Shown piece by piece: positions 1 through 9,166 of a stretch of 64,000 nucleotides of DNA. The DNA lies in NCBI GenBank assembly GCA_031422315.1, contig JANOQN010000056.1, forward strand, positions 62,001 to 126,000, written 5' to 3'. The position numbers and the translations under genes are program-made. The stretch is from JANNYA01 sp031422315. GTDB lineage: Bacteria > Pseudomonadota > Gammaproteobacteria > Xanthomonadales > SZUA-5. Below the pieces are notes generated by a model. The model saw only the letters and a program-made list of their open reading frames with translations. It had not been told where the DNA came from and did not search any database. Numbering within the stretch: the first letter of the stretch is position 1; every line of letters begins with the position of its first letter.

Positions 1-288
1 CATCGCGTGTTGAAAATTGGCGGGCGCGCGATGATTTTGGAGTTTTCCGAAGTTCAAGTTAATGCATTAAAACCATTTTATGACGCTTATTCGTTCCAGA
101 TTTTGCCAAGACTGGGCCAATTGATCGCTAAAGATCGCGCCAGTTACCAATATTTAGTTGAATCGATTAGGCGCCACCCCAATCAAGCAGCCCTATCTTC
201 AATGATGCAATCGGCAGGTTTTGCGCAAGTTAGCGCACACAATTTGGTGGGCGGCGTGGTTGCGATTCACTCTGGATTTTCGGTTTAA
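1..288 (+). CDS. ubiE: UbiE C-terminal part (ubiquinone/menaquinone C-methyltransferase), 5'-truncated
   Basis: This is the last 95 codons of a class I SAM-dependent methyltransferase; the reading frame is open at base 1, so the gene begins outside the window. UbiE methylates the ring of the ubiquinone precursor (2-methoxy-6-polyprenyl-benzoquinol) on the cytoplasmic membrane. The visible stretch contains the family hallmark 'VLKIGGRAMILEFSEV', followed by a helix-rich C-terminus with 'FYDAYSFQILPRLGQL' and 'ESIRRHPNQ', and a final beta-strand 'GGVVAIHSG', all typical of the UbiE/COQ5 C-terminus. It stops at TAA 286-288. The next gene starts 179 bases later and belongs to polysaccharide synthesis, so the two are probably separate units. 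Confidence 0.9.
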   Translation, partial: HRVLKIGGRAMILEFSEVQVNALKPFYDAYSFQILPRLGQLIAKDRASYQYLVESIRRHPNQAALSSMMQSAGFAQVSAHNLVGGVVAIHSGFSV

Positions 289-467
289 AGTGCAAATGTC
301 GCAAAGTTTTCACGCATTTGCCGATTAGCTCTGGTGAAACTGCAACAATTTGAATTGCAAAATATTGGGCTGTTTCCGCAGTTTGTCGCATGCAACGTGC
401 GCTTTCGCTTGTTCGCTTGTCATATTCTGATGCTTAATATGCAAACTCGATCACATCAAGCGCCTAA

Positions 468-1523
468 ATGCCCTCGCTAATCATCGCCGCAATATGTTCG
501 GCAGCTCTCATGCTCGCTTTTTTGCTCTACGCGCCGCGGTTTGGCTGGCTTGATCGCCCCGATGCGCGCAAAGCGCACGGTGTTGCTGTACCGGCGCTCG
601 GCGGTGTTGCGTGGTTTATTGGGTTTGCGATTGCTATTTTGATTTCGCAGCCGACCGCATCGCATCAATATTTGCTAACAGCAATGGCGATTTTAGTTTT
701 TATTGGCGCGGTTGATGATCGCAAACCGCTGCCATCTTGGCTTAGGCTGTGCGCGCAAGCGGTTGCAGTTGCTATCGCCTTTCAGGGTAGCGGACCGATT
801 CAAAACTTGGGCGCAACGTTTGGCGTTCAACTGGCACTGGGTAATTTGGCCTGGCCATTCACGATTTTTGCCGTCATCGGCGTTATCAATGCCGTCAATA
901 TGATTGACGGCATGGACGGGCTTTTGGGTAGCTTAGCCTCGCTCGCGTTTGCAGCGCTTATTTTCGTGCTTTACCGTGCGGGCGCCGGTGATTTGGCTTT
1001 TGTGCCAGCGGTTGCGGTTTGCGCGCTGATTCCATTTTTGCTGGTCAACGTGCGCACACCCTGGCAAAAACAGGCGCGCATGTTCTTTGGTGATGCGGGC
1101 AGTATGCCGATTGGACTGCTTTTAGCGTGGTGCGTGATTAACACTACTCAGGGCGAGCGCGGACTATTGCAGCCAGTTAGCGCGCTGTATTTACTTGCGG
1201 TACCGCTTATTGACACAGTTTCACTGATGCTGCGGCGCGGTCTGCGCGGGCAATCACCGTTCAACGCCGATCAAGAACACGTGCATCACCTTTTGCAGCG
1301 TGCAGGTTTTGGTGTTGGCGTTAGTTTGGCACTACTGCTTGGCACTGCAACGCTGCTGCTCCTGTTGGAGTGGGTAATGAATGCGCTGGCGCTACCTGAA
1401 TACGTGCGCTTTGCCGTGTTTATGTTGATTGCGCTTGGCTATCACTTCCGAGTTGGCTTTGCATTACGGCACAAGCGATGGCTTGGGCGCGATTTGCAGG
1501 ACGCACTTGTGCGTACTAGCTGA
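468..1523 (+). CDS. WecA/Rfe-type polyprenyl-phosphate sugar-1-phosphate transferase (GT4 family)
   Basis: An integral membrane enzyme of the MraY/WecA/TagO superfamily, 351 residues, with about ten hydrophobic segments. It would move a (probably N-acetyl)hexosamine-1-phosphate from a UDP-sugar to undecaprenyl phosphate, starting a surface glycan. Key residues are visible: 'DRPDARKAHG' (29-38), the Mg-binding DD pair at 83-84 (AVDDRK), 'NMIDGMDG' (144-151), 'FFGDAGS' (206-212) and the HVHH motif at 271-274, the last being characteristic of WecA-like rather than MraY proteins. The ligase/polymerase gene follows after 3 bases, so it is likely the first gene of a polysaccharide operon. The sugar cannot be read from sequence. 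Confidence 0.88.
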   Translation: MPSLIIAAICSAALMLAFLLYAPRFGWLDRPDARKAHGVAVPALGGVAWFIGFAIAILISQPTASHQYLLTAMAILVFIGAVDDRKPLPSWLRLCAQAVAVAIAFQGSGPIQNLGATFGVQLALGNLAWPFTIFAVIGVINAVNMIDGMDGLLGSLASLAFAALIFVLYRAGAGDLAFVPAVAVCALIPFLLVNVRTPWQKQARMFFGDAGSMPIGLLLAWCVINTTQGERGLLQPVSALYLLAVPLIDTVSLMLRRGLRGQSPFNADQEHVHHLLQRAGFGVGVSLALLLGTATLLLLLEWVMNALALPEYVRFAVFMLIALGYHFRVGFALRHKRWLGRDLQDALVRTS

Positions 1524-1526
1524 GCG

Positions 1527-4124
1527 TTGCGCGTGCAGTTGCGACAAAACAACGGCCTGTTTTTAGGCTGGCTAGCCATAGTTGTATTGCCGGTTGCCAG
1601 CTTTGGCGGGAATCGCGCCTGGGTTTGGCCATGGGCCATGGTGCTTTGTTCGCTTTGCCTAATTTGGGCTGTTAAAGCGAAAGGCTTGCGAGAAAAACTG
1701 CGCACCTTGCAACTCGACCCTTCGATGGGTTTCCGCGCAGCGCCGCTTTGCTATTTGGGCATCGCTTGGGTGTTGAGCAGTGCGCTTTATTTGCTCCCAA
1801 TCGGCGAAAAAGCGGGTCCGTTTACGAAAGACTATGGCGCGGCGCTGCTGGCATTTGCGCAAGCTTGCTATTTGGTGCAGTTGTTTTTACTCACGGTATT
1901 AGTGTTGGACAGCAAGGCCAAAATAAAGCGCGCTGTGCTCACGCTTTTTGTCATAGCAGTCATTCACGCCAGCATAGCAACTGGCTTGCATTTGACGGAA
2001 GTTCGAGCAGCGCAGCAATATTGGGTATTTAACCCGATTGCAGCGAGTGGTTTTTTCTACAACAAAAACCATTTTGCGGGTTATTTAGAGATGCATCTCG
2101 GGCTAGGAATTGGCCTTTTGGTTGCAGGATTGCGGTTGTCAACCGACGACGAGCGAACTTGGCGGCAAGTTTTGCGGGATTGGTTAGCCATTATCATGTC
2201 AGCTAAATCACAGATCCGCATTGCCCTTATTGTGTTGGTGATTGCGCTAGTCGTTACGCAATCTCGAATGGGCAATGTTGCGTTTTTTAGCGCGGTTATT
2301 ATTGTTGGTGCCATCGCGATGATGATTATGAAGCGACGTCCGAAAGTTTTGCCTTGGTTTTTGCTATCGCTTGTTGTGATTGATTTGCTTGTTATTGGCG
2401 GCTGGTTTGGCGCAGATCGACTGGCCGAGCGTATTGCGGGTGTGCAGTTGGATCGTAGCGTGCTGCAAGCAAACGACGCGCCTTTAGCAAATGGACGAGT
2501 GGAAGCTCGCGAGCGTGAATCTTCGGCTACCGCGCCGGGCGTAATCGTCGCCCAATCCGCAGCAAATGCGATCGATTTAGAACGAGAGCGGCCGATTTTG
2601 ACGCGCGACACGCTCAAAATGTGGTGGCAGGCACCGTTGTTGGGTGTCGGGCCTGGTGGCTTTCGCTCGAATTTTCCACTCCAGCGCGGCAACCAAATGT
2701 CCGCGCTTTTCTATGATCATGCCCACAATGACGTCGCTCAATTATTGGCGGAGCGTGGAATTTTGGGTTTTTCTATATTTATCAGCATGTTGAGCGTATG
2801 CGCCTTTGCCGCGCTATCGGCGCTGGCTTCCAGGAGGAGTCGATTTCTGTCGGGCTTGGCGTTTGGCGCACTGGTTAGCCTAATTGCCATTGTCATCCAT
2901 AGTTTTGCCGACTTTAATTTAAGAATATCGTCCAATGCGGCGCTTTTCACTGTCATCCTAGCGCTCGCGTACTTATCGCGCTTCGCGCCCGATGCGAACA
3001 AGGCTGCATCTAATGCGTCACGACCAGCAAAATACCCGACGCGCGAAAAAAGCGAGCGCAAGATTGATGCACCGACGCCATCGCGGTCGACTGCAAGCAC
3101 GTCAGGATTTGCATTGGGTGTAGGCCTTTTGTTCGTAGCCGTGTTGCTGACACCAACCGCAATACGTGCGCAACAAAATTCACAGCCTTTAACCTGCGAT
3201 TTAGGGCAGGCTGAAATTGGCACGCATTTCCCATCACTTACGGCTTTGCGAACCCTAATCAATGCCAAAAAACGCCAAATTGATTCGCAAACCGAATCCA
3301 AAGAACAATTACGCGATCAATTGCTAGAAATGACTTTGCAAACCATTGAAGCTGCGCTCGCTTGGCAATCAATTGATCGCGCTGACGTAGCAAAGGGCTA
3401 TTGGAGCATCGTCAACAAAGAACTTGGTGATACTCACTGGCGAATGCGCCAGCAGGCAAAAAAGGGCAGCATGCGCGCACATTGGCTAGCACTTGAGCTT
3501 CAGCATCTCGAAAAACCCATTTGGAGCGCAGCCGATTGCAGCTCGCTTGCCATCGTCACTGGTTTACAAACTTCGGGCTTTTTGTATCGTGCGGCAATTT
3601 GCTCGCAATCTCAAAATCCGGTGTTAGCGACTGAGCTGATGCAGCGCAGCGCAGATGCCGGACACCCTGCTGCTTCAGAAATTGTCGGAAGGCTTTGCTA
3701 CGCCAAACAAGATCGCGCATGCAGCATTAAACACTTTTGCCAAGCGGTCGATGCTGGCCGAATTCAAACGGCGGGCTTAGCTGCATACCTAATTACCGAA
3801 ACGCCGCCGGCGCCTGCGCTGGCTGTTAAAGCTTCCGCACTGTTCGAGATGGCGGTGAACCAGGGCGATTTCGCCAGCGCCAACAATCTAGGCGAACTCT
3901 ATGAGCAAGGCTATATCGGCCGACCAAATTATCAGCAAGCCGAACTCTGGTATAAAAAAGCCGCAGACTACGGAATAGTATCGGCTCAGCTCAATCTAGC
4001 CAAGCTGGTATCGCGTGATCCACGTCGCACAATCGAGGTGGAGCATTGGTTGACTATTGCCGAACAAACTGATCCAAAATTAGCGAAACAAGTGCGCACT
4101 CAGCTGAACGCAACTCGACAATGA
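1527..4124 (+). CDS. O-antigen ligase/polymerase (Wzy_C) with a C-terminal Sel1-repeat domain
   Basis: An 865-residue membrane protein. Residues about 10-480 carry multiple transmembrane segments and the Wzy_C/O-antigen ligase signature: 'GVGPGGFRSNFP' near residue 372 and 'HNDVAQLLAERGILGF' near 400, in the large periplasmic loop. A charged linker (about 480-520) and another hydrophobic segment lead to a soluble alpha-helical domain of about 330 residues, ending in Sel1-like repeats ('ADAGHPAASEIVGRLCYA', 'NNLGELYEQGYIG', 'AELWYKKAADYG'). Members without such a tail are usually 400-480 residues long. The start is TTG 1527, 3 bases after the previous stop; GTG 1533 is an alternative. Its place beside a priming transferase and export genes suggests the polymerase of this polysaccharide. 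Confidence 0.82.
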   Translation: MRVQLRQNNGLFLGWLAIVVLPVASFGGNRAWVWPWAMVLCSLCLIWAVKAKGLREKLRTLQLDPSMGFRAAPLCYLGIAWVLSSALYLLPIGEKAGPFTKDYGAALLAFAQACYLVQLFLLTVLVLDSKAKIKRAVLTLFVIAVIHASIATGLHLTEVRAAQQYWVFNPIAASGFFYNKNHFAGYLEMHLGLGIGLLVAGLRLSTDDERTWRQVLRDWLAIIMSAKSQIRIALIVLVIALVVTQSRMGNVAFFSAVIIVGAIAMMIMKRRPKVLPWFLLSLVVIDLLVIGGWFGADRLAERIAGVQLDRSVLQANDAPLANGRVEARERESSATAPGVIVAQSAANAIDLERERPILTRDTLKMWWQAPLLGVGPGGFRSNFPLQRGNQMSALFYDHAHNDVAQLLAERGILGFSIFISMLSVCAFAALSALASRRSRFLSGLAFGALVSLIAIVIHSFADFNLRISSNAALFTVILALAYLSRFAPDANKAASNASRPAKYPTREKSERKIDAPTPSRSTASTSGFALGVGLLFVAVLLTPTAIRAQQNSQPLTCDLGQAEIGTHFPSLTALRTLINAKKRQIDSQTESKEQLRDQLLEMTLQTIEAALAWQSIDRADVAKGYWSIVNKELGDTHWRMRQQAKKGSMRAHWLALELQHLEKPIWSAADCSSLAIVTGLQTSGFLYRAAICSQSQNPVLATELMQRSADAGHPAASEIVGRLCYAKQDRACSIKHFCQAVDAGRIQTAGLAAYLITETPPAPALAVKASALFEMAVNQGDFASANNLGELYEQGYIGRPNYQQAELWYKKAADYGIVSAQLNLAKLVSRDPRRTIEVEHWLTIAEQTDPKLAKQVRTQLNATRQ

Positions 4125-4278
4125 TTGAACTTGCTGCGACTAGCGTGCTGTATGAACGCATATTTTTACCGATTGCGTGCGGTAGTCTCTGGCAATTGCT
4201 AGGTTATTCAGGTATTTTCACGATTAGGTCATTGCGACCATACAGACTCACTAAACATAATCTAACGGAGTTTCCCTC

Positions 4279-5505
4279 ATGCGAGCGCTCAGCTTATCCA
4301 TTTTGCTTGCTCTTTCAGCGTCAGTCCAAGCTGCCGATGGTACAGGCGTCCAGGCCGGACCATTTCGAGTCAAACCAACGATTGGCCTGACATTCGGTAA
4401 CGAAAGCAATGTAGGCCTGTCCGGCGTTAATGAGGTCAGCAGCTTCGTCACGCGCATATCCCCTGGAATTCGGCTGGATGCTGGAACCGAACAGCGCAGC
4501 CTGTCGCTCTCCTATGAAATTGAGTCGGCTAGGTACGCAGATTCAGAAGTCGACAATTACACCGATCACGCTTTTGCGATAGGCGGCAAACTTTCGCCGA
4601 GCGCACGCACGCGATTTGATGCCGAGGCGCATTACCAGCTCGGGCATGACCGACGTGGCGAAAATTCCCGCCAGGGTCGCTTTGCTGAGCTCAATGTTGA
4701 TCCAGATGAATGGGCAAACAAGGGCGGCAGCGTGGGATTTGGCTACGGCGCACCGGGCGCACGCGCTGGTTTTAACGCCAGCGCAGGCGTTGACGATTTA
4801 GCCTATCGCAATAACGAGTCATTTACTCGCGAGGCTGATCGCTCTGAAACCCACCTAGGCGCAGAGTTCCTCTACCGTTTAGGCGCCAATACGCGTGCAT
4901 TTATTGGCGCCCGGCAAAATGATATTGATTATGACCGTGCGCGCACACGGCTGACTCGCAGCTTCCAATTAGATAGCGTTGAGCGGCTGTATTCCCTAGG
5001 GATGGAGTTTGACGCGTCTGCGAAGACGTCTGGTAGATTCGCAGTGCAAAAAATTCGCAAGGATTTTGACGACAGCACGTTAGATGAGTTCTCCGGTACG
5101 GGCTACGAAGTTGGTTTAAAGTTTAGCCCGCGGTCTTATTCAACATTTGATCTGAGCGCTAGCCGACGTACAGACGAAGCGGTTAACTTTATTCCGACCT
5201 CAACTTTCTCTGCGGCAGATACTCAATTTATTCTTGCGCGCGATATTACGTTGGCCTGGACGCACGGTTGGTCAGATCGATTACAAACGTCCGTGGATGT
5301 AGGTCAGTCCAATCAAGATTTCCAATCCGACAGCCTTTCACGCCGAGACGATCGCGTGAATTTTTGGGGTGTGTCAACCGGCTATCAAATGCGGTCTTGG
5401 TTGAATATCGGCGCAGGCTACCGAAGTGCTGATCGATCGTCTAGCGATAAGCAATTCGAATATGACAACGATGAGTTCTTAGTCTCGTTTGAAGCCTCGC
5501 TGTAA
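4279..5505 (+). CDS. Outer-membrane beta-barrel protein (BBP2/EpsL-like) of the polysaccharide locus
   Basis: The 408-residue product starts with a signal peptide (hydrophobic residues 3-17, cleavage likely after 'VQA' near 18) and continues with alternating amphipathic strands rich in aromatic, Asp/Glu and Arg residues, ending in a hydrophobic C-terminal strand (about 'EFLVSFEASL'), as for barrels inserted by BAM. The pattern ('ISPGIRLDAGTEQRSLSLSYEIE', shown here only in part: SLSLSYEIE) matches the putative beta-barrel porin 2 family, often seen beside exopolysaccharide genes. A good ribosome-binding site, ACGGAG, lies at 4264-4269. It directly precedes the export gene, which suggests it forms the outer-membrane channel for the polymer. 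Exact strand count was not determined. Confidence 0.7.
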   Translation: MRALSLSILLALSASVQAADGTGVQAGPFRVKPTIGLTFGNESNVGLSGVNEVSSFVTRISPGIRLDAGTEQRSLSLSYEIESARYADSEVDNYTDHAFAIGGKLSPSARTRFDAEAHYQLGHDRRGENSRQGRFAELNVDPDEWANKGGSVGFGYGAPGARAGFNASAGVDDLAYRNNESFTREADRSETHLGAEFLYRLGANTRAFIGARQNDIDYDRARTRLTRSFQLDSVERLYSLGMEFDASAKTSGRFAVQKIRKDFDDSTLDEFSGTGYEVGLKFSPRSYSTFDLSASRRTDEAVNFIPTSTFSAADTQFILARDITLAWTHGWSDRLQTSVDVGQSNQDFQSDSLSRRDDRVNFWGVSTGYQMRSWLNIGAGYRSADRSSSDKQFEYDNDEFLVSFEASL

Positions 5506-5527
5506 CATTTTGCAATAGTTTTGGGCT

Positions 5528-5558
5528 TATAATCTCAGCGGCCATTCAGTCGCTGAGA
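5528..5558 (+). promoter_or_regulatory. Candidate promoter -10 box plus 8-bp inverted repeat before the export gene
   Basis: A perfect TATAAT lies at 5528-5533 and is immediately followed by a perfect inverted repeat: TCTCAGCG (5533-5540) and CGCTGAGA (5551-5558) around a 10-base loop. No convincing -35 hexamer is visible at the expected distance. The repeat could be an operator or a hairpin in the leader of the export gene. A terminator is less likely because no T-run follows. Confidence 0.4.
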
Positions 5559-5599
5559 CTAGAATTCCTGGGCTAAACCAGCGGTGGAGTTTTGTCTTG

Positions 5600-6175
5600 A
5601 TGTCTCAATTCGTTCGGCTTATTTTTGCGATCACTTGCTTGGGTTTTCTATGCGAATTGTCGGCCCAAACCCCTTCGGCAAGCTCGGTAGCACCAAGCTC
5701 CGTAATTGATATTTCTGGAAGTTACAAACTCAGCCCTGCGGATGCAATCGACGTTCAGGTCTTCGGTGAAGCGGATCTTTCAAAAGAATACACGATCAGT
5801 GAAAACGGCACGATATCGTTTCCGCTATTAGGTACCCTTAAAATCGCGGGCTTGAAAGCGGCACAGATCGAGCGGCTAATCACCAAGAAGCTTCAGAAAG
5901 GTTTTTTGTTGAACCCGCGAGTTAACGTAACCATCAGGGGTTATCGTCCATTTTTCGTTAGCGGCCAGGTACAAGCGCCCGGCAGCTTCAAATTCGAGCC
6001 AGGCTTAACGATTCGAAAAGCCATTACCATGGCGGGCGGATTTACTGAGCGCGCTTCGAAAACCAAAATAACTATCGTTAGTGAAGGCCGATCATCATCC
6101 AAGCCTCGCAAAGCAAAAATGGACGAGCCGCTCCGCCCGGGCGATGTAATCACTGTTGAAGAGAGTTTTTTTTAG
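5600..6175 (+). CDS. Short polysaccharide export protein with SLBB domain (OPX family)
   Basis: ATG 5600 is preferred over the in-frame TTG 5597 because GGTGGAG lies at 5583-5589. The 191-residue protein has a signal peptide ending near 'CELSA' and no true lipobox, a Poly_export domain ('YKLSPADAIDVQVFGE' near 44-59, then 'GTISFPLLGTLKIAG'), and one SLBB domain ('FFVSGQVQAPGSF', 'ITMAGGFTERA'). It is much shorter than E. coli Wza (about 380 residues) and lacks Wza's C-terminal membrane helix. Short export proteins of this class are known to work with a separate outer-membrane barrel, and such a barrel is encoded just upstream. The stop overlaps the BY-kinase leader by a few bases. Confidence 0.87.
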   Translation: MSQFVRLIFAITCLGFLCELSAQTPSASSVAPSSVIDISGSYKLSPADAIDVQVFGEADLSKEYTISENGTISFPLLGTLKIAGLKAAQIERLITKKLQKGFLLNPRVNVTIRGYRPFFVSGQVQAPGSFKFEPGLTIRKAITMAGGFTERASKTKITIVSEGRSSSKPRKAKMDEPLRPGDVITVEESFF

Positions 6176-6176
6176 A

Positions 6177-8414
6177 ATGAATGCCCCCCTAACTCAAGAT
6201 CAGCTGGAAATCGCCAACTCGGCTTCTCAGCAGCAGTCGTTTCACGAATACCTGCGCATTCTCGGGCGGCATAAACTCAATATTTTGCTATTGACGCTGC
6301 TATTTGCGGTGTTAGGTGGCCTCAGCGCTGCTATGGAAACCCCGCTTTTCCGATCCTCTGCATTGCTTTTAATTGATCGCGACGTGCAGCGCGCTGTCAA
6401 CGTCCGGGACGATTACTCTTCGGCTAGCGGAACTTACGAGTACTACACCACGCAGTTTGAAGTGTTGAAGACATACCCGCTCGCCGTACGTGTAGTAAAC
6501 GCCATTGGCGCACAAACTATTGTTGATGGGTTTAATAAGCGATCCAAGTTTTCAATTGATAAATTGATGCCTTGGAAGAAAGAAGAGGCGAAGAAGCTTA
6601 CAAACGAACAGGCATTTCAAGCGGCGATTGGTATCGTGCGTGGATCTTTGCGCATTGAACCGGTTCGTAACAGTCAAATCGTCAAGATATTTTTTCAAGC
6701 GCCTGACCCGCAGATTGCCGCTCAATTATCTAACGAATTGGCGAATGCCTACATCGAAAATACGCTTGAATCGCGCCTGCAAATGGTACGCAAAGCCACC
6801 AGCTGGCTTAACGAGCGTATTGGTAGCTTGCAAGCGTCATTGCTGGAATCCAAACGCAAGCTCCAAGAGTATGCGGAAAAGGAAGGTATAGTTCGCACTG
6901 GCGGCAAGGACGATTTTCTAGCGCAAAGTTTGAACATGTTGAACAATCAAGCTGCAACCGCGTATGGAACCAGAGTTAGTCGAGAGTCGCTTTATCAGCA
7001 AATCATCTCCGCACAACGTAGTAATTTGCCGCTTGAGGCCATTCCAGGATTGGTTGCACTTGGGGGTGGAACCTCATCGCTACCGAACCGCTACGCAGAA
7101 GCACGCCAAAAAGTTGCCGATCTTAGCGGCCGCTATGGCCCCGAACATCCAACGTTGGTTGCCGCAAAATCCGAAGAAGCAAGCGCACTGCGTGACTATC
7201 GCGGGTCCTTAGCGTCAACCGCTGAAGGCTTGAAGAAAGAGTACGAAAGTGCGCTATCGATAGAGCGCAACCTGCAAGGCCAAATCGCCAACGCGCGCTC
7301 CGGATTGCAGTTGTCAAATCGCAAAAGCATTGAATATGACAAACTAGAGCAAGAAGTAAGCGCCAATCAGCAGATCGTCGATACCTTTTCTGCACAGGTT
7401 CGGCAAACGGCAGAATCCAGCAAGTTTGAAACCTCGAATGCCCGAATCGTCGAACAGGCCGAAGCAAACAATTCACCTGTTTATCCGAATGTGCAGCGTA
7501 GCGTCATTTCTGCGCTGTTGCTCGGCTTAGCGTTGAGTATTTTATTGGCGTTTGTACTGGAGCATCTCGACAACACGATCAAAACCACCGAAGACGTTGA
7601 ACGCCGCCTTGCCTTGCCCGTATTGGGCCTGGTACCGCTTATTAAGAACGTGAAAAATCCAATCGACGCGCTAAAGTTTTTCAGTTTGAATCCGAAAACG
7701 GCATTCAGCGAAGCCGTCCGTACAGTGCGGACTGGGCTTTTGCTATCCACCTTAGACAAGTCACACCGGCGTGTACTGATTACGTCGTCGCTACCCAATG
7801 AAGGCAAAACCACACTCTCGCTCAACCTGGCGCAAGCCATGAGCCAAATGAATAAAGTTTTACTGATCGACGCTGATATTCGTCGCCCGGCAGTTGCGCG
7901 AGTATTCGGTGATAAAAAGCCAACGCTAGGCTTGTCGCAATTCATCGCAGGCGAAGCAAAAATCTCTGAATGTGTGCATCAATTAGACGGCACCAATACC
8001 TACATCATGACGGCTGGAGTGGTACCACCGAATCCATTAGAGCTTTTGTCATCGGCGAAATTTTCTGAAGCGTTGGATAATTTGGGCAAGGTTTTCGACT
8101 ACATCGTTATCGATTGCGCACCTGCGTTGGCGGTAAGTGATGCGCTTGTGCTATCGCGTTTGGTTGACGGGGTTATATACGTAGTCCGCTGCGATTCCAC
8201 GCCGTATCAGGCTGCTCAAGCGGGTGTGAAGCGCCTGCGCCGCGTTGATGCGCCCATCTTGGGCGTTGTGCTTAATCGAGTGGGTGAGCGTTCGCACGGC
8301 TACGGATATGGTCGCTATGGTTACTATGCAGATGGCTACTATCAGCACGAAGGCTATTACGGACAAGATCCAAAGATGCCGAAAAAGTCAGCTGGAAAAG
8401 CAGCCAGCGTCTAA
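6177..8414 (+). CDS. Wzc-type chain-length determinant / bacterial tyrosine autokinase
   Basis: A 745-residue inner-membrane co-polymerase that sets chain length and drives export. ATG 6177 follows the previous stop by 1 base; a TTG at 6156 in the same frame would overlap that gene and is less likely. The order is: TM1 about 32-54, a Wzz periplasmic domain with coiled-coil helices (about 190-400), TM2 about 443-462, then the cytoplasmic BY-kinase with Walker A 'SSLPNEGKTTLSL' (about 536-548), Walker A' 'VLLIDADIRRP' (about 562-572) and Walker B 'YIVIDCAP' (about 641-648). The extreme C-terminus holds a cluster of nine tyrosines in about 23 residues (about 704-726), the autophosphorylation tail. 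The kinase is fused in the proteobacterial manner. Confidence 0.93.
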   Translation: MNAPLTQDQLEIANSASQQQSFHEYLRILGRHKLNILLLTLLFAVLGGLSAAMETPLFRSSALLLIDRDVQRAVNVRDDYSSASGTYEYYTTQFEVLKTYPLAVRVVNAIGAQTIVDGFNKRSKFSIDKLMPWKKEEAKKLTNEQAFQAAIGIVRGSLRIEPVRNSQIVKIFFQAPDPQIAAQLSNELANAYIENTLESRLQMVRKATSWLNERIGSLQASLLESKRKLQEYAEKEGIVRTGGKDDFLAQSLNMLNNQAATAYGTRVSRESLYQQIISAQRSNLPLEAIPGLVALGGGTSSLPNRYAEARQKVADLSGRYGPEHPTLVAAKSEEASALRDYRGSLASTAEGLKKEYESALSIERNLQGQIANARSGLQLSNRKSIEYDKLEQEVSANQQIVDTFSAQVRQTAESSKFETSNARIVEQAEANNSPVYPNVQRSVISALLLGLALSILLAFVLEHLDNTIKTTEDVERRLALPVLGLVPLIKNVKNPIDALKFFSLNPKTAFSEAVRTVRTGLLLSTLDKSHRRVLITSSLPNEGKTTLSLNLAQAMSQMNKVLLIDADIRRPAVARVFGDKKPTLGLSQFIAGEAKISECVHQLDGTNTYIMTAGVVPPNPLELLSSAKFSEALDNLGKVFDYIVIDCAPALAVSDALVLSRLVDGVIYVVRCDSTPYQAAQAGVKRLRRVDAPILGVVLNRVGERSHGYGYGRYGYYADGYYQHEGYYGQDPKMPKKSAGKAASV

Positions 8415-8446
8415 TATTCGCAAGCTCATTGTAGAATCCCTTTGAC

Positions 8447-9151
8447 ATGAAAGCGCCAAGTTCGCTACTTCGCAGCGTTATGTTGGCCTTTTCCGCATTC
8501 ACCGTGCTGCTTGGCTTGTATATTGGGATTGTCGAAGTTTCTTTGCAATCGCTTGAGCGTGCCGAAAGCAGCGCCAATCTAAGCGCCGAATCATGGGAAA
8601 AAAGTTATCAGCGCTCGCTTGCTATTGCCGGTTGGGCGCCGCTCAATGCGTCCGCGCAAGATCTCGCTGCTCGGTTGGCTCAGCGTGGTGCTGCTGAGTT
8701 TGCTAGCAGCCCAAGCGATTCGATCCGCTTGCATCAATCAGCTGTTGAATTTGGTACCAAAAGCTTGCAGCTTCGGCCCGCATGGGCAGTCACTTGGCTT
8801 AACTTGGCTGCTTCTGAGTTTGTTCTAGATGCTAACGGCCCGGCGTGGCGCGCGGCGCTTAGTCGTGTATTTGAAATTCGAGATCGCAATTTGCGCAGCC
8901 AGCTCGCTATGGTGAAATTTCGTAAGCAAATCGAAGCGAAACAGGTCACTTCCGAACGGCAGCAATTTCAAGCCGCCAGCGCTCAGGCGCAGCTTGACTA
9001 TCCCTACGACTTTACTATTGCTGTAATCCGCTTAGCGCGGTCAAGCTGGGTCTGCCCAAAACTTGATCCGCTAACATATGACCCCAATCAAGTGCTGAGC
9101 GAAAAAAATTTGGTTAGCATCAACAGTATTTGCGAAAATTCGCTCAACTAA
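8447..9151 (+). CDS. Membrane-anchored protein of unknown function in the polysaccharide locus (VpsP-like?)
   Basis: A 234-residue protein with one N-terminal hydrophobic segment (about 10-30) that may be an uncleaved anchor, followed by an alpha-helical periplasmic domain with Trp-rich, TPR-like segments ('LRPAWAVTWLNLAASEF', 'FEIRDRNLRSQLAMVKFR'). It begins 32 bases after the tyrosine kinase and is probably co-transcribed. The size, topology and position resemble VpsP-type proteins of Vibrio-like exopolysaccharide loci, but this is only an impression from layout. A role in polymer synthesis or assembly is inferred from neighbours only. Confidence 0.6.
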   Translation: MKAPSSLLRSVMLAFSAFTVLLGLYIGIVEVSLQSLERAESSANLSAESWEKSYQRSLAIAGWAPLNASAQDLAARLAQRGAAEFASSPSDSIRLHQSAVEFGTKSLQLRPAWAVTWLNLAASEFVLDANGPAWRAALSRVFEIRDRNLRSQLAMVKFRKQIEAKQVTSERQQFQAASAQAQLDYPYDFTIAVIRLARSSWVCPKLDPLTYDPNQVLSEKNLVSINSICENSLN

Positions 9152-9166
9152 TATACGAGGCAGCCC

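Noticed and set aside
4121..4390. 89-codon frame overlapping the polymerase stop and the barrel gene
   Set aside because: It shares more than 100 bases with the well-supported barrel gene, whose ATG has a good ribosome-binding site and signal peptide, and its protein shows no family pattern.
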